From: Alphaproteobacteria bacterium
Lineage (GTDB): Bacteria > Pseudomonadota > Alphaproteobacteria > RF32 > CAG-239
Direction of reading: 5' to 3'
NCBI GenBank assembly: GCA_017477035.1
Contig: JAFUXW010000268.1
Coordinates: forward strand, 1 to 6,505
Length of the DNA: 6,505 nucleotides
The translations under genes were made by a program, and so were the position numbers. The notes under the pieces were generated by a model. The model ran no database searches and had not been told where the DNA came from. It saw only the letters and a list, made by a program, of their open reading frames with translations. Below, piece by piece: positions 1 through 5,472 of the stretch (position 1 is its first letter; every line of letters begins with the position of its first letter).

Positions 1-120
1 CCACACGATATGCTAGTATCAAGATCCACAAAGAACTCGCCGTTCACAAACCCAATGTAGCTACATTGGGTTTGTGAACGGCGAGTTCTTTGTGGATCTT
101 GATACTAGCATATCGTGTGG
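1..120. repeat. Perfect 120-bp spacer-free palindrome at the window edge
   Basis: Bases 1-60 are the exact reverse complement of bases 61-120, with no mismatch and no spacer; the centre of symmetry is between 60 and 61 (local sequence TGTAG|CTACA). The outer edge coincides with the first base of the window, so the symmetry may continue to the left. The right arm (61-120) runs smoothly into the leader of the transposase gene, so it is probably the genuine sequence and the left arm is the copy. Long spacer-free palindromes are unstable in living cells because hairpin nucleases such as SbcCD cleave them. An assembly or amplification fold-back is therefore the leading explanation. A head-to-head inverted duplication of the insertion-sequence end is the biological alternative. 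Confidence 0.97.
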
Positions 121-138
121 GAGCATGAACCGCCGTTC
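76..138 (+). repeat. Imperfect inverted repeat in the transposase leader (12-bp stem, one bulge)
   Basis: GAACGGCG (76-83) followed by GTTC (85-88) pairs with GAAC (127-130) followed by CGCCGTTC (131-138), with only A84 bulged. The 38-base loop contains a weak GATA/TATC hairpin (101-104 with 111-114) and two copies of TGTGG (91-95 and 116-120). The structure lies entirely upstream of the transposase ribosome binding site, in a stretch more GC-rich than the gene. It could be a structured leader RNA, a transposase-recognition structure at the left end, or part of a 5'-encoded guide RNA as in IS110-group elements. Because bases 61-120 are mirrored in 1-60, the CGCCGTTC arm also recurs at 38-45. 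Confidence 0.6.
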
Positions 139-190
139 CTCCTGTGTGAGTTTCGAATAGTTGATCGTACCATTGAGTACAAATACAAGA

Positions 191-197
191 AAGGAGG
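191..197 (+). promoter_or_regulatory. Ribosome binding site fixing the transposase start
   Basis: AAGGAGG is a near-perfect Shine-Dalgarno sequence four bases before the ATG at 202. It decides the start. The earlier in-frame ATG at 115 has no such site, lies inside the palindrome, and would add 29 residues unlike the family. Confidence 0.85.
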
Positions 198-201
198 CAT
201 C

Positions 202-1122
202 ATGGATTATACAACTATCGGCATAGATGTGTCAAAAGCAAAATTAGATATATTTTTTAATAGTACCGGAGAGTGGATGACTTTATTAAACAATTCTCAA
301 GATTTTGGTAAGTTAATACTTTACATTCAAAAATATTCCCTTCATGTTGAAAGAGTTATTGTTGAACATACCGGATCTTATCAAAAAGAATTGGTTTCTT
401 TTTTGCATAGCCATAATATACCTGTTTGTTTAGTTCATCCTGTCAAAGTTAGAAACTACGCAAAAGCAGTTGGACGTTTAGCAAAGACAGATAAAATAGA
501 TGCACAAATTCTTGCTGATTATGGTCAGGTAATGCATCCGGAATTATCTGAAATTCAAAATCCTAAAATTAACAAATTGCGAGAGTTAATCAAATACAGA
601 AGACAATTAACCGACAATTTGGTTCTGACTAAACAATGGATAGAAAAGAAACCGGCTCCGCAAATATTACAACGTATTAAATTATTGGTAGACCATTTAA
701 ATCTCCAAGTTAAAGAAATTGAAACTGAAATATTAGATTTTATTAAATCTGATAAAATTCTATATAAAAAGTTTCAAATTCTCATGGAAACAAAAGGTAT
801 TGGCAAAAAGTCTGCCAGCACTTTAATAGCTGAATTACCGGAATTAGGACATACGTCCAGAAATAAAATAGTTGCACTTTGTGGACTTGCTCCGATGAAC
901 CGAGATAGTGGTACAATGAGAGGTAAAGCCTGTATTCAAGGTGGTCGTAAAATTGTTCGTAATGCATTATACATGTCTATTATCTCCGCTATTAGAACTA
1001 ATGATGTCATACATCAGTATTATTCTTTATTAAAGGGAAAAGGAAAGCCATCAAGAGTTGCTATGGTGGCTTGTATGCGTAAGTTGATTATTCATTTAAA
1101 TCAGGAGTTACAATCAAGTTAA
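202..1122 (+). CDS. IS110-superfamily (IS1111-type) DEDD/serine transposase
   Basis: This 306-residue protein is the recombinase that excises and inserts its own element, guided in this superfamily by an element-encoded structured RNA. The N-terminal RuvC-like DEDD domain is visible as GIDVSK (D9), VEHTGSY (E55) and KTDKIDA (D97 and D100). A helical middle part (about 120-190) precedes the C-terminal Transposase_20 domain. That domain has the helix-hairpin-helix-like ETKGIGKKSASTLIAELPELG region (196-216) and the serine motif APMNRDSG, in which S236 is the expected nucleophile. GGRKIVRNALYM (248-258) is the IS1111-type form of the next motif. All catalytic residues are present and the length is normal to slightly short, so the gene appears intact. 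It is preceded by a strong ribosome binding site and followed by a promoter-like element and hairpins. The IS1111 rather than IS110 subgroup is inferred from motifs only. Confidence 0.93.
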   Translation: MDYTTIGIDVSKAKLDIFFNSTGEWMTLLNNSQDFGKLILYIQKYSLHVERVIVEHTGSYQKELVSFLHSHNIPVCLVHPVKVRNYAKAVGRLAKTDKIDAQILADYGQVMHPELSEIQNPKINKLRELIKYRRQLTDNLVLTKQWIEKKPAPQILQRIKLLVDHLNLQVKEIETEILDFIKSDKILYKKFQILMETKGIGKKSASTLIAELPELGHTSRNKIVALCGLAPMNRDSGTMRGKACIQGGRKIVRNALYMSIISAIRTNDVIHQYYSLLKGKGKPSRVAMVACMRKLIIHLNQELQSS

Positions 1123-1140
1123 TTGTTTATTATTTTTCGC

Positions 1141-1169
1141 TTGACTTGTTATATAGTTGCTTGTATTAT
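1141..1169 (+). promoter_or_regulatory. Candidate promoter of the insertion-sequence guide RNA
   Basis: TTGACT (1141-1146) and TATTAT (1164-1169) are separated by exactly 17 bases, giving a good sigma70-type promoter that starts 18 bases after the transposase stop codon and points away from it. No open reading frame follows, so the expected product is a non-coding RNA starting near 1176. IS1111-group elements are known to encode their guide RNA in the 3' non-coding end, which matches this position. Confidence 0.6.
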
Positions 1170-1175
1170 ATCGTC

Positions 1176-1289
1176 CTTATCGTTATCTGATGTAAAATAG
1201 TTCGTGCTCGTTAGTTTTTTTACTTGCGAGCAAATAGTTATCTTAACATATTCCGGTATACCGGAGAATACGTCCCTATACATTTTAAT
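1176..1289 (+). ncRNA. Candidate bridge RNA / seekRNA of the insertion sequence
   Basis: This non-coding stretch downstream of the transposase is read from the promoter at 1141-1169. It holds two hairpins. TGCTCG (1205-1210) pairs with CGAGCA (1227-1232), and after a two-base internal loop AGT (1213-1215) pairs with ACT (1222-1224) around a six-T loop. TCCGGTATACCGGA (1252-1265) is a perfect 14-bp palindrome. In IS1111-type elements the 3' end encodes an RNA of roughly 100 bases whose loops pair with target and donor DNA; location, size and structure agree. I cannot identify the guide loops, because the element junctions and the empty target are not visible here. The RNA limits are estimates: the start from promoter spacing, the end from the next hairpin. 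Confidence 0.5.
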
Positions 1290-1317
1290 AAACCTTTCAA
1301 ATTGTTGTGAAAGGCTT
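1290..1317 (-). terminator. Candidate terminator of the recombinase operon
   Basis: On the minus strand AAGCCTTTCA pairs with TGAAAGGTTT to give a 10-bp stem (one G-U pair) with an eight-base loop, followed by an imperfect T-rich tail (ATTAAAATG). On the plus strand the same hairpin is weaker, because an A-C mismatch interrupts it (perfect core 1293-1299 with 1308-1314). That asymmetry is why it is assigned to the leftward operon, whose last codon ends 57 bases away. The poor T-tract keeps confidence moderate, and it could instead be part of the insertion-sequence end. Confidence 0.45.
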
Positions 1318-1374
1318 ATTTTCTGATTTTATGAACTTTTTATCTATTGAATTAGTTGTTTTATTAACTAAAAA

Positions 1375-3063
1375 TTAACTAAATCCATATTTTCGGCGTT
1401 GTTCAGCCCATGATACCGGTATTGGCGATTTAAAGAAATCCGTAAGTTTTAATTTACTCGGTTGCGTACCGACTAAGATGGCTTCAACAATATCCGGTGC
1501 AAGGTAGACCATTTTTAGAATTTTTGATAAATACTGTCTGCTGATGTTTTCACGCTTGGCCAATTGATGAACCGAGACAGCATTATCAATTTCTTTCTTC
1601 CACGCAAAAGCCTTAACCAATGCGCTGACGAGTGTATCGTTTGCTTCTATTGGTTCTTCTTCCGGTAATGTAACCGTAATATGGCCGTTTCTACGCCTAA
1701 AATCCATAGAATAATGTAATTCCATCAGCTCCGGATATTCGGTACTCGGTACAAGCTGTTTAGCCTTAGTTGCTTCTAATAAAGTCGTACCGAGCGGTAA
1801 AAGCCGAATAACCATTTTATCTTTATATATAACAATTTTTGACACTAATCTTTCGATAACTGCACGTGCAGTTTCCACCGATAAATAATCGAATATATTA
1901 TCTGTTTCTTTGAGTTTTTCTGTAATTTCGGTCAAGCCGATGTTCTCATCTTCCACCGCTACTTGTTTTGAAATCTCGTCCAATAACCGTGGCGATCTGA
2001 ATATATTATGCAGTTGCTTTAACACCAAAGCATCTAACTCTCCGGCACCTATAGAACCGACTTCGCAATGATGATGACCTTCTTTATTTGCTTTTGATGA
2101 AGTGTAGTAATTATATTTTTTAGTTTTCTTAGAAGTATAAGTCAAAATCATTCCGCTATGACAACATCCGCATTCAACCAAACCCCGCAACAGAGAATGA
2201 TGCATTACCTTCTTAAAATTAAATCCGTCTTCTGAATTATTTTTCTTTATATCTTGCACTTTATCCCATAGGGATTGACTGATAATGGCTTCGTGCTGAC
2301 CGTCATATACCGTGCCTTTATGCACAACTTTACCGATATAAATCGGATTACTCAAAATGTGGTTTAATTTACATTGCTTCAATTCTTGACCATATTCTGT
2401 CGTTCCGTCATTCTTTAGGCGATCTGCCGTTTTGTAATTGTTCTCCCGCAAATAATTTCCGACTTCACGAACCGAACGGCAGCAACAATACTTATTATAT
2501 ATCAGCTTAACAATTTCGGCTTCCTCCGGATTAATAAGCAGTTTTTTGTTTACGGCATTATATCCAAACGGCACGCGTCCTCCCATCCACATTCCTTTTT
2601 TGCGAGAGGCGGCAACTTTATCCCTGATACGCTCGGCATCAACCTCGCGTTCAAATTGCGCAAATGATAAAAGCATATTTAAGGTCAATCGCCCCATTGA
2701 ATCATATGTATTAAAATTTTGCGTAACCGATACGAAAGAGCATTGATGTGCATCAAATACATCCACCAATTTTGAAAAATCAGTCAACGAACGTGTTAAA
2801 CGGTCGATTTTATACACGACGATCATATCAATTTTATCCTTACGGACATCATCAAGCAACTTCTGCAGAGCCGGTCGATTGATATTTCCACCGCTGTAAC
2901 CGCCATCATCATAACGTTCGGGTATAACTTCCCAACCTTTATAAACTTGACTTTTTATATAATTAAGTCCTGCCTCATACTGAGCTTCCAACGAATTAAA
3001 TTCTTTTTCCAAACCCTCATCGGTGGATTTTCGTGTATATATTGCGCATCTGACCTTTTGCAT
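1375..3063 (-). CDS. Large serine recombinase (site-specific integrase/resolvase family)
   Basis: This 562-residue protein cuts and rejoins DNA at attachment sites through a covalent phosphoserine link. The N-terminal resolvase domain (about 4-155) has the catalytic motif YTRKS with S13 and R11, R63, and YKIDRLTR with R88 and R91. The Recombinase domain follows (about 165-275, starting MGGRVPFGY). The zinc-ribbon region has CGCC (298-301) and C333 after three histidines (330-332); the usual third cysteine is replaced in the YNYYTSS segment. The C-terminal part has a helix-turn-helix-like SVHQLAKRENISRQYLSKIL (497-516) and an LAPDIVEAIL...PVSWAEQRR tail typical of alphaproteobacterial members. 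The start ATG directly follows the DUF2924 stop codon, with GGGGA about seven bases upstream as a weak ribosome binding site, so translation is probably coupled. It looks full length and active. Whether it moves an element or resolves replicons cannot be told from this window. Confidence 0.93.
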   Translation of the reverse strand: MQKVRCAIYTRKSTDEGLEKEFNSLEAQYEAGLNYIKSQVYKGWEVIPERYDDGGYSGGNINRPALQKLLDDVRKDKIDMIVVYKIDRLTRSLTDFSKLVDVFDAHQCSFVSVTQNFNTYDSMGRLTLNMLLSFAQFEREVDAERIRDKVAASRKKGMWMGGRVPFGYNAVNKKLLINPEEAEIVKLIYNKYCCCRSVREVGNYLRENNYKTADRLKNDGTTEYGQELKQCKLNHILSNPIYIGKVVHKGTVYDGQHEAIISQSLWDKVQDIKKNNSEDGFNFKKVMHHSLLRGLVECGCCHSGMILTYTSKKTKKYNYYTSSKANKEGHHHCEVGSIGAGELDALVLKQLHNIFRSPRLLDEISKQVAVEDENIGLTEITEKLKETDNIFDYLSVETARAVIERLVSKIVIYKDKMVIRLLPLGTTLLEATKAKQLVPSTEYPELMELHYSMDFRRRNGHITVTLPEEEPIEANDTLVSALVKAFAWKKEIDNAVSVHQLAKRENISRQYLSKILKMVYLAPDIVEAILVGTQPSKLKLTDFFKSPIPVSWAEQRRKYGFS

Positions 3064-3477
3064 TTATTTTCCCCATTTGCTTATGGTAAAGAATTCACGA
3101 CCGGATAGTTTCATTCCCGTAATGTGTTTAGCTATTCCCGATAAACTCTTAAACCATTGTCCGTTGAGTTCAAAACCCTCTTCCAAAACACGTACCACAT
3201 AATCCGTGCCTTTATAATTCTTGACGATTTTTGTGCCTACCGGTGCAACTCTCGGTTTAGAAGATTTGACAGTGGATGCTGTGGACATTTTATCCAAAAG
3301 CTGACGTGTTTTCATTGGCAGTCCGCCAAATTCCAGCTCTTGCATTCGATAGCCGATGTTTTCAATGTAAAATTCGCGCGGACGGTTCTGAATTGTATAA
3401 TTAAAATACTTCTCGAACAGCTTTTTTATTTCCGCATTCGTCAAATTATGCATTTTTTCAAGTTGTTGTTCAATCAT
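3064..3477 (-). CDS. DUF2924 domain protein, partner of the recombinase
   Basis: This is a 137-residue protein of unknown molecular function. The C-terminal half carries the DUF2924 signature: GTKIVKNYKG (81-90), a short beta-rich stretch ending EEGFELNGQWFKSLSGIAKHITG (99-121), and SGREFF (125-130). This small module resembles the GFEWNG...SLSAIAREITG pattern seen in family members from alphaproteobacterial prophages and islands. The N-terminal half is helical, with a fairly conserved NRPREFYIENIGYRMQEL segment (31-48). Genes of this family are habitually found immediately upstream of a serine recombinase, and here its stop codon touches the recombinase ATG. That suggests an accessory role in recombination, perhaps directionality or DNA binding, which is inference only. 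The start is supported by AGGAGGT (3486-3492) eight bases upstream. It overlaps the preceding small gene by eight bases. Confidence 0.88.
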   Translation of the reverse strand: MIEQQLEKMHNLTNAEIKKLFEKYFNYTIQNRPREFYIENIGYRMQELEFGGLPMKTRQLLDKMSTASTVKSSKPRVAPVGTKIVKNYKGTDYVVRVLEEGFELNGQWFKSLSGIAKHITGMKLSGREFFTISKWGK

Positions 3478-3622
3478 CGGTTATTACCTCCTGAACATTA
3501 GCAATGCTCTGTTTTTCTTTATTATCCAGTCCTTTCTGCACAAAATCGCTGATTTTTTCGGATTTAAAATAGAGGAGTAATTCCGGTAGCATCAGCTTAA
3601 CAATCTCTTCAATTTCGGTCAT
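3470..3622 (-). CDS. Small hypothetical protein (50 aa), first gene of the recombinase operon
   Basis: A 50-codon reading frame begins MTEIEEIVKLMLPELLLYFK and ends EVITDD. It is preceded by a strong Shine-Dalgarno sequence, AGGAGGT (3629-3635), six bases before the ATG. Its stop codon overlaps the DUF2924 start (shared bases 3470-3477), the usual arrangement for translational coupling, and the DUF2924 ribosome binding site lies inside this gene. The predicted product is acidic at the N terminus, then amphipathic-helical with a leucine-rich stretch (10-19), with no cysteines and no clear signal peptide. I do not recognise a family. Position and coupling suggest a small accessory or regulatory factor for the recombinase, but no sequence motif shows this. 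It could also act mainly as a leader peptide. Confidence 0.75.
   Translation of the reverse strand: MTEIEEIVKLMLPELLLYFKSEKISDFVQKGLDNKEKQSIANVQEVITDD
3486..3492 (-). promoter_or_regulatory. Ribosome binding site of the DUF2924 gene
   Basis: AGGAGGT on the minus strand lies eight bases before the ATG at 3477 and fixes that start. It falls within the coding sequence of the upstream 50-codon gene, so ribosomes finishing that gene pass directly over it. Confidence 0.75.
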
Positions 3623-3628
3623 TTTGTT

Positions 3629-3635
3629 ACCTCCT
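3629..3635 (-). promoter_or_regulatory. Ribosome binding site of the 50-codon gene
   Basis: AGGAGGT on the minus strand lies six bases before the ATG at 3622. A near-consensus site with ideal spacing in front of such a short frame is the main reason to regard that frame as a real gene. Confidence 0.75.
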
Positions 3636-3771
3636 GAAGAGACCAAGCCCGCAAGCTAAAAAATCGTACTCAAAAAAGTAAAAAAAGTTTTTTCTTTCGT
3701 TTGCTGGTAGGAAACGAGATGCGAACCGTTAACAAAAAGCGCATAAAATAATTATGCTTATACAATATGTT

Positions 3772-3929
3772 AGCGGTGGCAACATAAAACAGAGGTGTTA
3801 CAACTCAAAAGTATAGATTTGTGCTAAAATAAGGATTTTTTATAAAAGAATAAAAAAGTATATTACCACTTTGAGGTTGCCACTGCTTTTCAAACAAACC
3901 GCCAATTCTGGCTTATGAGCGGTGGTATT
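3772..3929. repeat. Cluster of GCGGTGGCAAC-like repeats in both orientations
   Basis: AGCGGTGGCAAC (3772-3783) matches the reverse complement of GTTGCCACTGCT (3876-3887) at 11 of 12 positions, forming an inverted repeat with a 92-base spacer. AGCGGTGG recurs at 3918-3925, and a weaker relative, ATTACCACTTT, lies at 3862-3872. ACCGC (3898-3902) can also pair with GCGGT (3919-3923). GC-rich words repeated in such AT-rich DNA upstream of a recombinase operon suggest protein-binding sites: recombinase attachment-site arms, operators, or the remains of a small inverted-repeat element. Function is not shown by the sequence. Confidence 0.5.
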
Positions 3930-3938
3930 TAAAAAAGA

Positions 3939-3968
3939 AAAAAGAGGAAGTATAGCCTTCCTCTTTTT
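3939..3968 (-). terminator. Intrinsic terminator of tRNA-Glu
   Basis: On the minus strand AAAAAGAGGAAG pairs with CTTCCTCTTTTT as a 12-bp perfect stem with a six-base loop (core 3944-3950 with 3957-3963), followed by more T residues. It ends four bases after the CCA end of the tRNA. The symmetric A and T flanks mean it could also stop transcription arriving from the left, insulating the tRNA and the recombinase operon from each other. Confidence 0.9.
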
Positions 3969-3972
3969 GTAT

Positions 3973-4047
3973 TGGTGATCCCAACGGGACTCGAACCCAT
4001 ATTGCCACCGTGAAAGGGTGATGTCCTAACCATTAGACGATGGGACC
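3973..4047 (-). tRNA. tRNA-Glu (anticodon UUC)
   Basis: A complete 75-base tRNA with encoded CCA (3973-3975). The acceptor stem is GGTCCCA with TGGGATC (one G-U pair) and A as discriminator. The D arm is GTCT/GGAC. The anticodon stem TCACC/GGTGG holds the loop CTTTCAC with anticodon TTC. The T arm ATGGG/CCCGT has the loop TTCGAGT. It reads both glutamate codons through a modified wobble U; in bacteria Glu-tRNA also feeds tetrapyrrole synthesis. It has its own promoter and terminator, so it is a single-gene unit. tRNA genes are frequent integration sites and a recombinase operon lies just downstream, but no second copy of the tRNA 3' end is visible, so integration at this tRNA is not demonstrated. 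Confidence 0.97.
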
Positions 4048-4065
4048 AGTTACTTAACTAGGGCA

Positions 4066-4094
4066 TATATACAAATATTTTTTCTCCACGTCAA
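4066..4094 (-). promoter_or_regulatory. Promoter of tRNA-Glu with GC-rich discriminator
   Basis: On the minus strand TTGACG (4089-4094) and TATATA (4066-4071) are spaced by 17 bases. The -10 box is followed by TGCCCT, a GC-rich discriminator of the kind that makes stable-RNA promoters sensitive to ppGpp (stringent control). Initiation would fall about a dozen bases before the tRNA 5' end, leaving a short leader. Confidence 0.85.
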
Positions 4095-4124
4095 GTATTT
4101 TTTTTCAAAATCCATAAATTTTTA

Positions 4125-5459
4125 TTATTTAGGTAACAATTCCGATATATGGACAATTTCAAAACCTCTGTCATTCGCATTCGGCAGCCAATCCTGCAAA
4201 ACTTTCAAAGTTTGAGAATATGGATGACCTATCGCCACAGCATAACCATTCTTCAAAGCAACTTTTTCAGCTTGTTTAAACTGTCCCATTATATAGTTAT
4301 ATTCATTTTTATTATCCAAAAATACATCCCTTGATATATAAGTTACTCCATATTCATCGGCTGCCTTACGAGCCATCGATTTTCCTGTCGTTTTTGAATC
4401 TAAAAAAAACAGTCCGCGCTTTTTCAACACTTCCATCACATATTCCATATTTTTAACGCGTTCGGTCAATAAACTCCCCATATGATTATTTACGCCGCTC
4501 ATTCCTGTTCCTTCAAAACGATCAAGCATTTTATTTAATTCCGTCTGTGTTTCTGCTTTGTCCATTTCCGGAGACAATGTAATCGGAGCCAATGCGGCTG
4601 GAATATGCGGCATCATAGGAATATGCACCATAACTTCAAAGCCTGCATTTTTGAGCATCATAACTTGTTCTTTATTAGACGCACCATATGGTAAAAACGA
4701 AACAGTCAAAGGAGCCTTTACCTGTGATATTTGCTTTGTAAAAGGAATACTCAGTCCGACATCGTCAATCACAATCGCAATTTTCACTCGTCCTGCGGAT
4801 TGTTTATTTTTTTCAACTGACTGAACTCCCGAAGCTTTTACCTCAACATCGTTATCATCTTTTTCAACAAGCTTTTCTTCTTCTATTTCTTCAACTTTGG
4901 TATCTGTTGTTTTTTCCTCTATCGGTAACAGATTTTCCGGCATTTTATCTCCAATACCATTTGTTTGTTCTGTCTGATTTCCTTTATCTACAGAACTTTC
5001 CTCCTTTTTTTCAGAAGGTTCATTTTCCTCTACAATATTTGTCATTGATTCTGCAACACCGGATACTGTTTTATCTTCTGCAGGCGTCTTCGTATGAGCT
5101 GTTAACGCTTCGTCTTGAACAAATAGCACATTATCTCCGGCACCTTTTGAAACAAGCATCTTTTCTTGTTCAGCTCTTACTATTTGATGTTCTTGAGCTT
5201 CCGATTTTGTATTTGTTAAGCTCCGCGAAATATCGGCAGCAAATTCATCCAAAATCGCATCAACCTCATTTGCGCTATGAAGTTCAAACAAAAAAGGTTT
5301 CACAGTTTTATTTTCAGCTTCGCGTATTGGCATATCATAAACCTTTGTATCTAAAACGGGTTTATCATTTCCAACATTAGTGCCGTTTTTGAACACCATA
5401 ATCAATTCGGCGACAACTATACACAGTAATAAAACAATGAAAATCGAGCTTTTTTTCAT
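4125..5459 (-). CDS. Divergent polysaccharide deacetylase family protein (PF04748, YibQ-like)
   Basis: This 444-residue envelope protein begins with a membrane anchor or uncleaved signal (MKKSS then a hydrophobic helix, about 6-23). A variable, strongly acidic linker rich in Glu, Lys, Thr and Ser (about 85-222) probably spans periplasm or wall. The catalytic-type domain fills about 224-444. It shows the divergent NodB-like landmarks: IVIDDVG (D232, D233), VHIPM (H279), NNHMGS (324-329), FFLDSKT (D354) and AIGHP (H412). Metal-dependent removal of acyl groups from an envelope polysaccharide or peptidoglycan is inferred from the family; the true substrate is unknown. The start has GGAG (5466-5469) six bases upstream. 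It begins 13 bases beyond the lysS stop in the same direction, so it is probably co-transcribed. No clear terminator follows before the tRNA promoter, which lies within the 80 bases downstream. Confidence 0.9.
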   Translation of the reverse strand: MKKSSIFIVLLLCIVVAELIMVFKNGTNVGNDKPVLDTKVYDMPIREAENKTVKPFLFELHSANEVDAILDEFAADISRSLTNTKSEAQEHQIVRAEQEKMLVSKGAGDNVLFVQDEALTAHTKTPAEDKTVSGVAESMTNIVEENEPSEKKEESSVDKGNQTEQTNGIGDKMPENLLPIEEKTTDTKVEEIEEEKLVEKDDNDVEVKASGVQSVEKNKQSAGRVKIAIVIDDVGLSIPFTKQISQVKAPLTVSFLPYGASNKEQVMMLKNAGFEVMVHIPMMPHIPAALAPITLSPEMDKAETQTELNKMLDRFEGTGMSGVNNHMGSLLTERVKNMEYVMEVLKKRGLFFLDSKTTGKSMARKAADEYGVTYISRDVFLDNKNEYNYIMGQFKQAEKVALKNGYAVAIGHPYSQTLKVLQDWLPNANDRGFEIVHISELLPK

Positions 5460-5472
5460 ATTACACTCCGTT

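Larger units (their letters stand above)
61..1289 (+). mobile_element. IS110-superfamily insertion sequence, IS1111 type (ends approximate)
   Basis: One complete transposase gene of the DEDD/serine type is flanked by non-coding DNA on both sides: about 140 bases upstream and about 165 bases downstream up to the candidate terminator of the neighbouring operon. IS110 and IS1111 elements normally lack terminal inverted repeats and make no clear target duplication, so the ends cannot be fixed by simple inspection. I looked for the 11-13 bp subterminal inverted repeats of the IS1111 group between the two flanks and found no convincing pair. The left limit is obscured by the palindrome. The right limit is placed before the hairpin at 1290-1317, which fits better as the terminator of the convergent recombinase operon. 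The element lies tail to tail with that operon, 252 bases from its last codon. Confidence 0.6.
3623..3938. other. Non-coding region between the recombinase operon and the tRNA unit
   Basis: No credible gene lies in these 316 bases on either strand; all frames are short and lack ribosome binding sites. The stretch is very AT-rich, with A and T runs at about 3670-3700. It contains a small hairpin, GCATAA (3741-3746) with TTATGC (3752-3757), and a group of GC-containing repeats (3772-3929) described separately. It must hold the promoter of the leftward recombinase operon, but I find no clean -35/-10 pair on the minus strand. A TGCTAAAAT extended -10-like sequence near 3825 faces right, with no gene after it. 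If the recombinase module was inserted here, one attachment site could lie in this region. Confidence 0.6.

Noticed and set aside
115..201. Longer transposase start at the in-frame ATG at 115
   Set aside because: No ribosome binding site, overlaps the palindrome, and the extra 29 residues precede the usual family start; AAGGAGG at 191-197 supports 202.
1364..1383. TTAACTAAA direct repeat (1364-1372 and 1375-1383) as a target-site duplication
   Set aside because: Both copies are on the same side of the insertion sequence, 11 bases apart, in AT-rich DNA, and IS110-type elements normally make no such duplication.
3157..3501. Open frame of 114 codons on the plus strand opposite DUF2924
   Set aside because: It is antisense to a recognisable conserved domain and has no ribosome binding site or family resemblance.
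3820..3835. Plus-strand extended -10-like TGCTAAAAT as a promoter
   Set aside because: No suitable -35 box at proper spacing and no gene or structured RNA before the terminator at 3939-3968.
4002..4010. TTGCCACCG in tRNA-Glu equals the complement of 3774-3782, suggesting an attachment site in the anticodon arm
   Set aside because: Only nine bases match and in opposite orientation. A match this short is expected by chance at appreciable frequency between the two regions.
4907..5380. Open frame of 157 codons on the plus strand inside the deacetylase gene
   Set aside because: It lies opposite the low-complexity acidic linker, lacks a ribosome binding site and has a biased Phe/Leu/Gln composition, so it is a shadow of the real gene.
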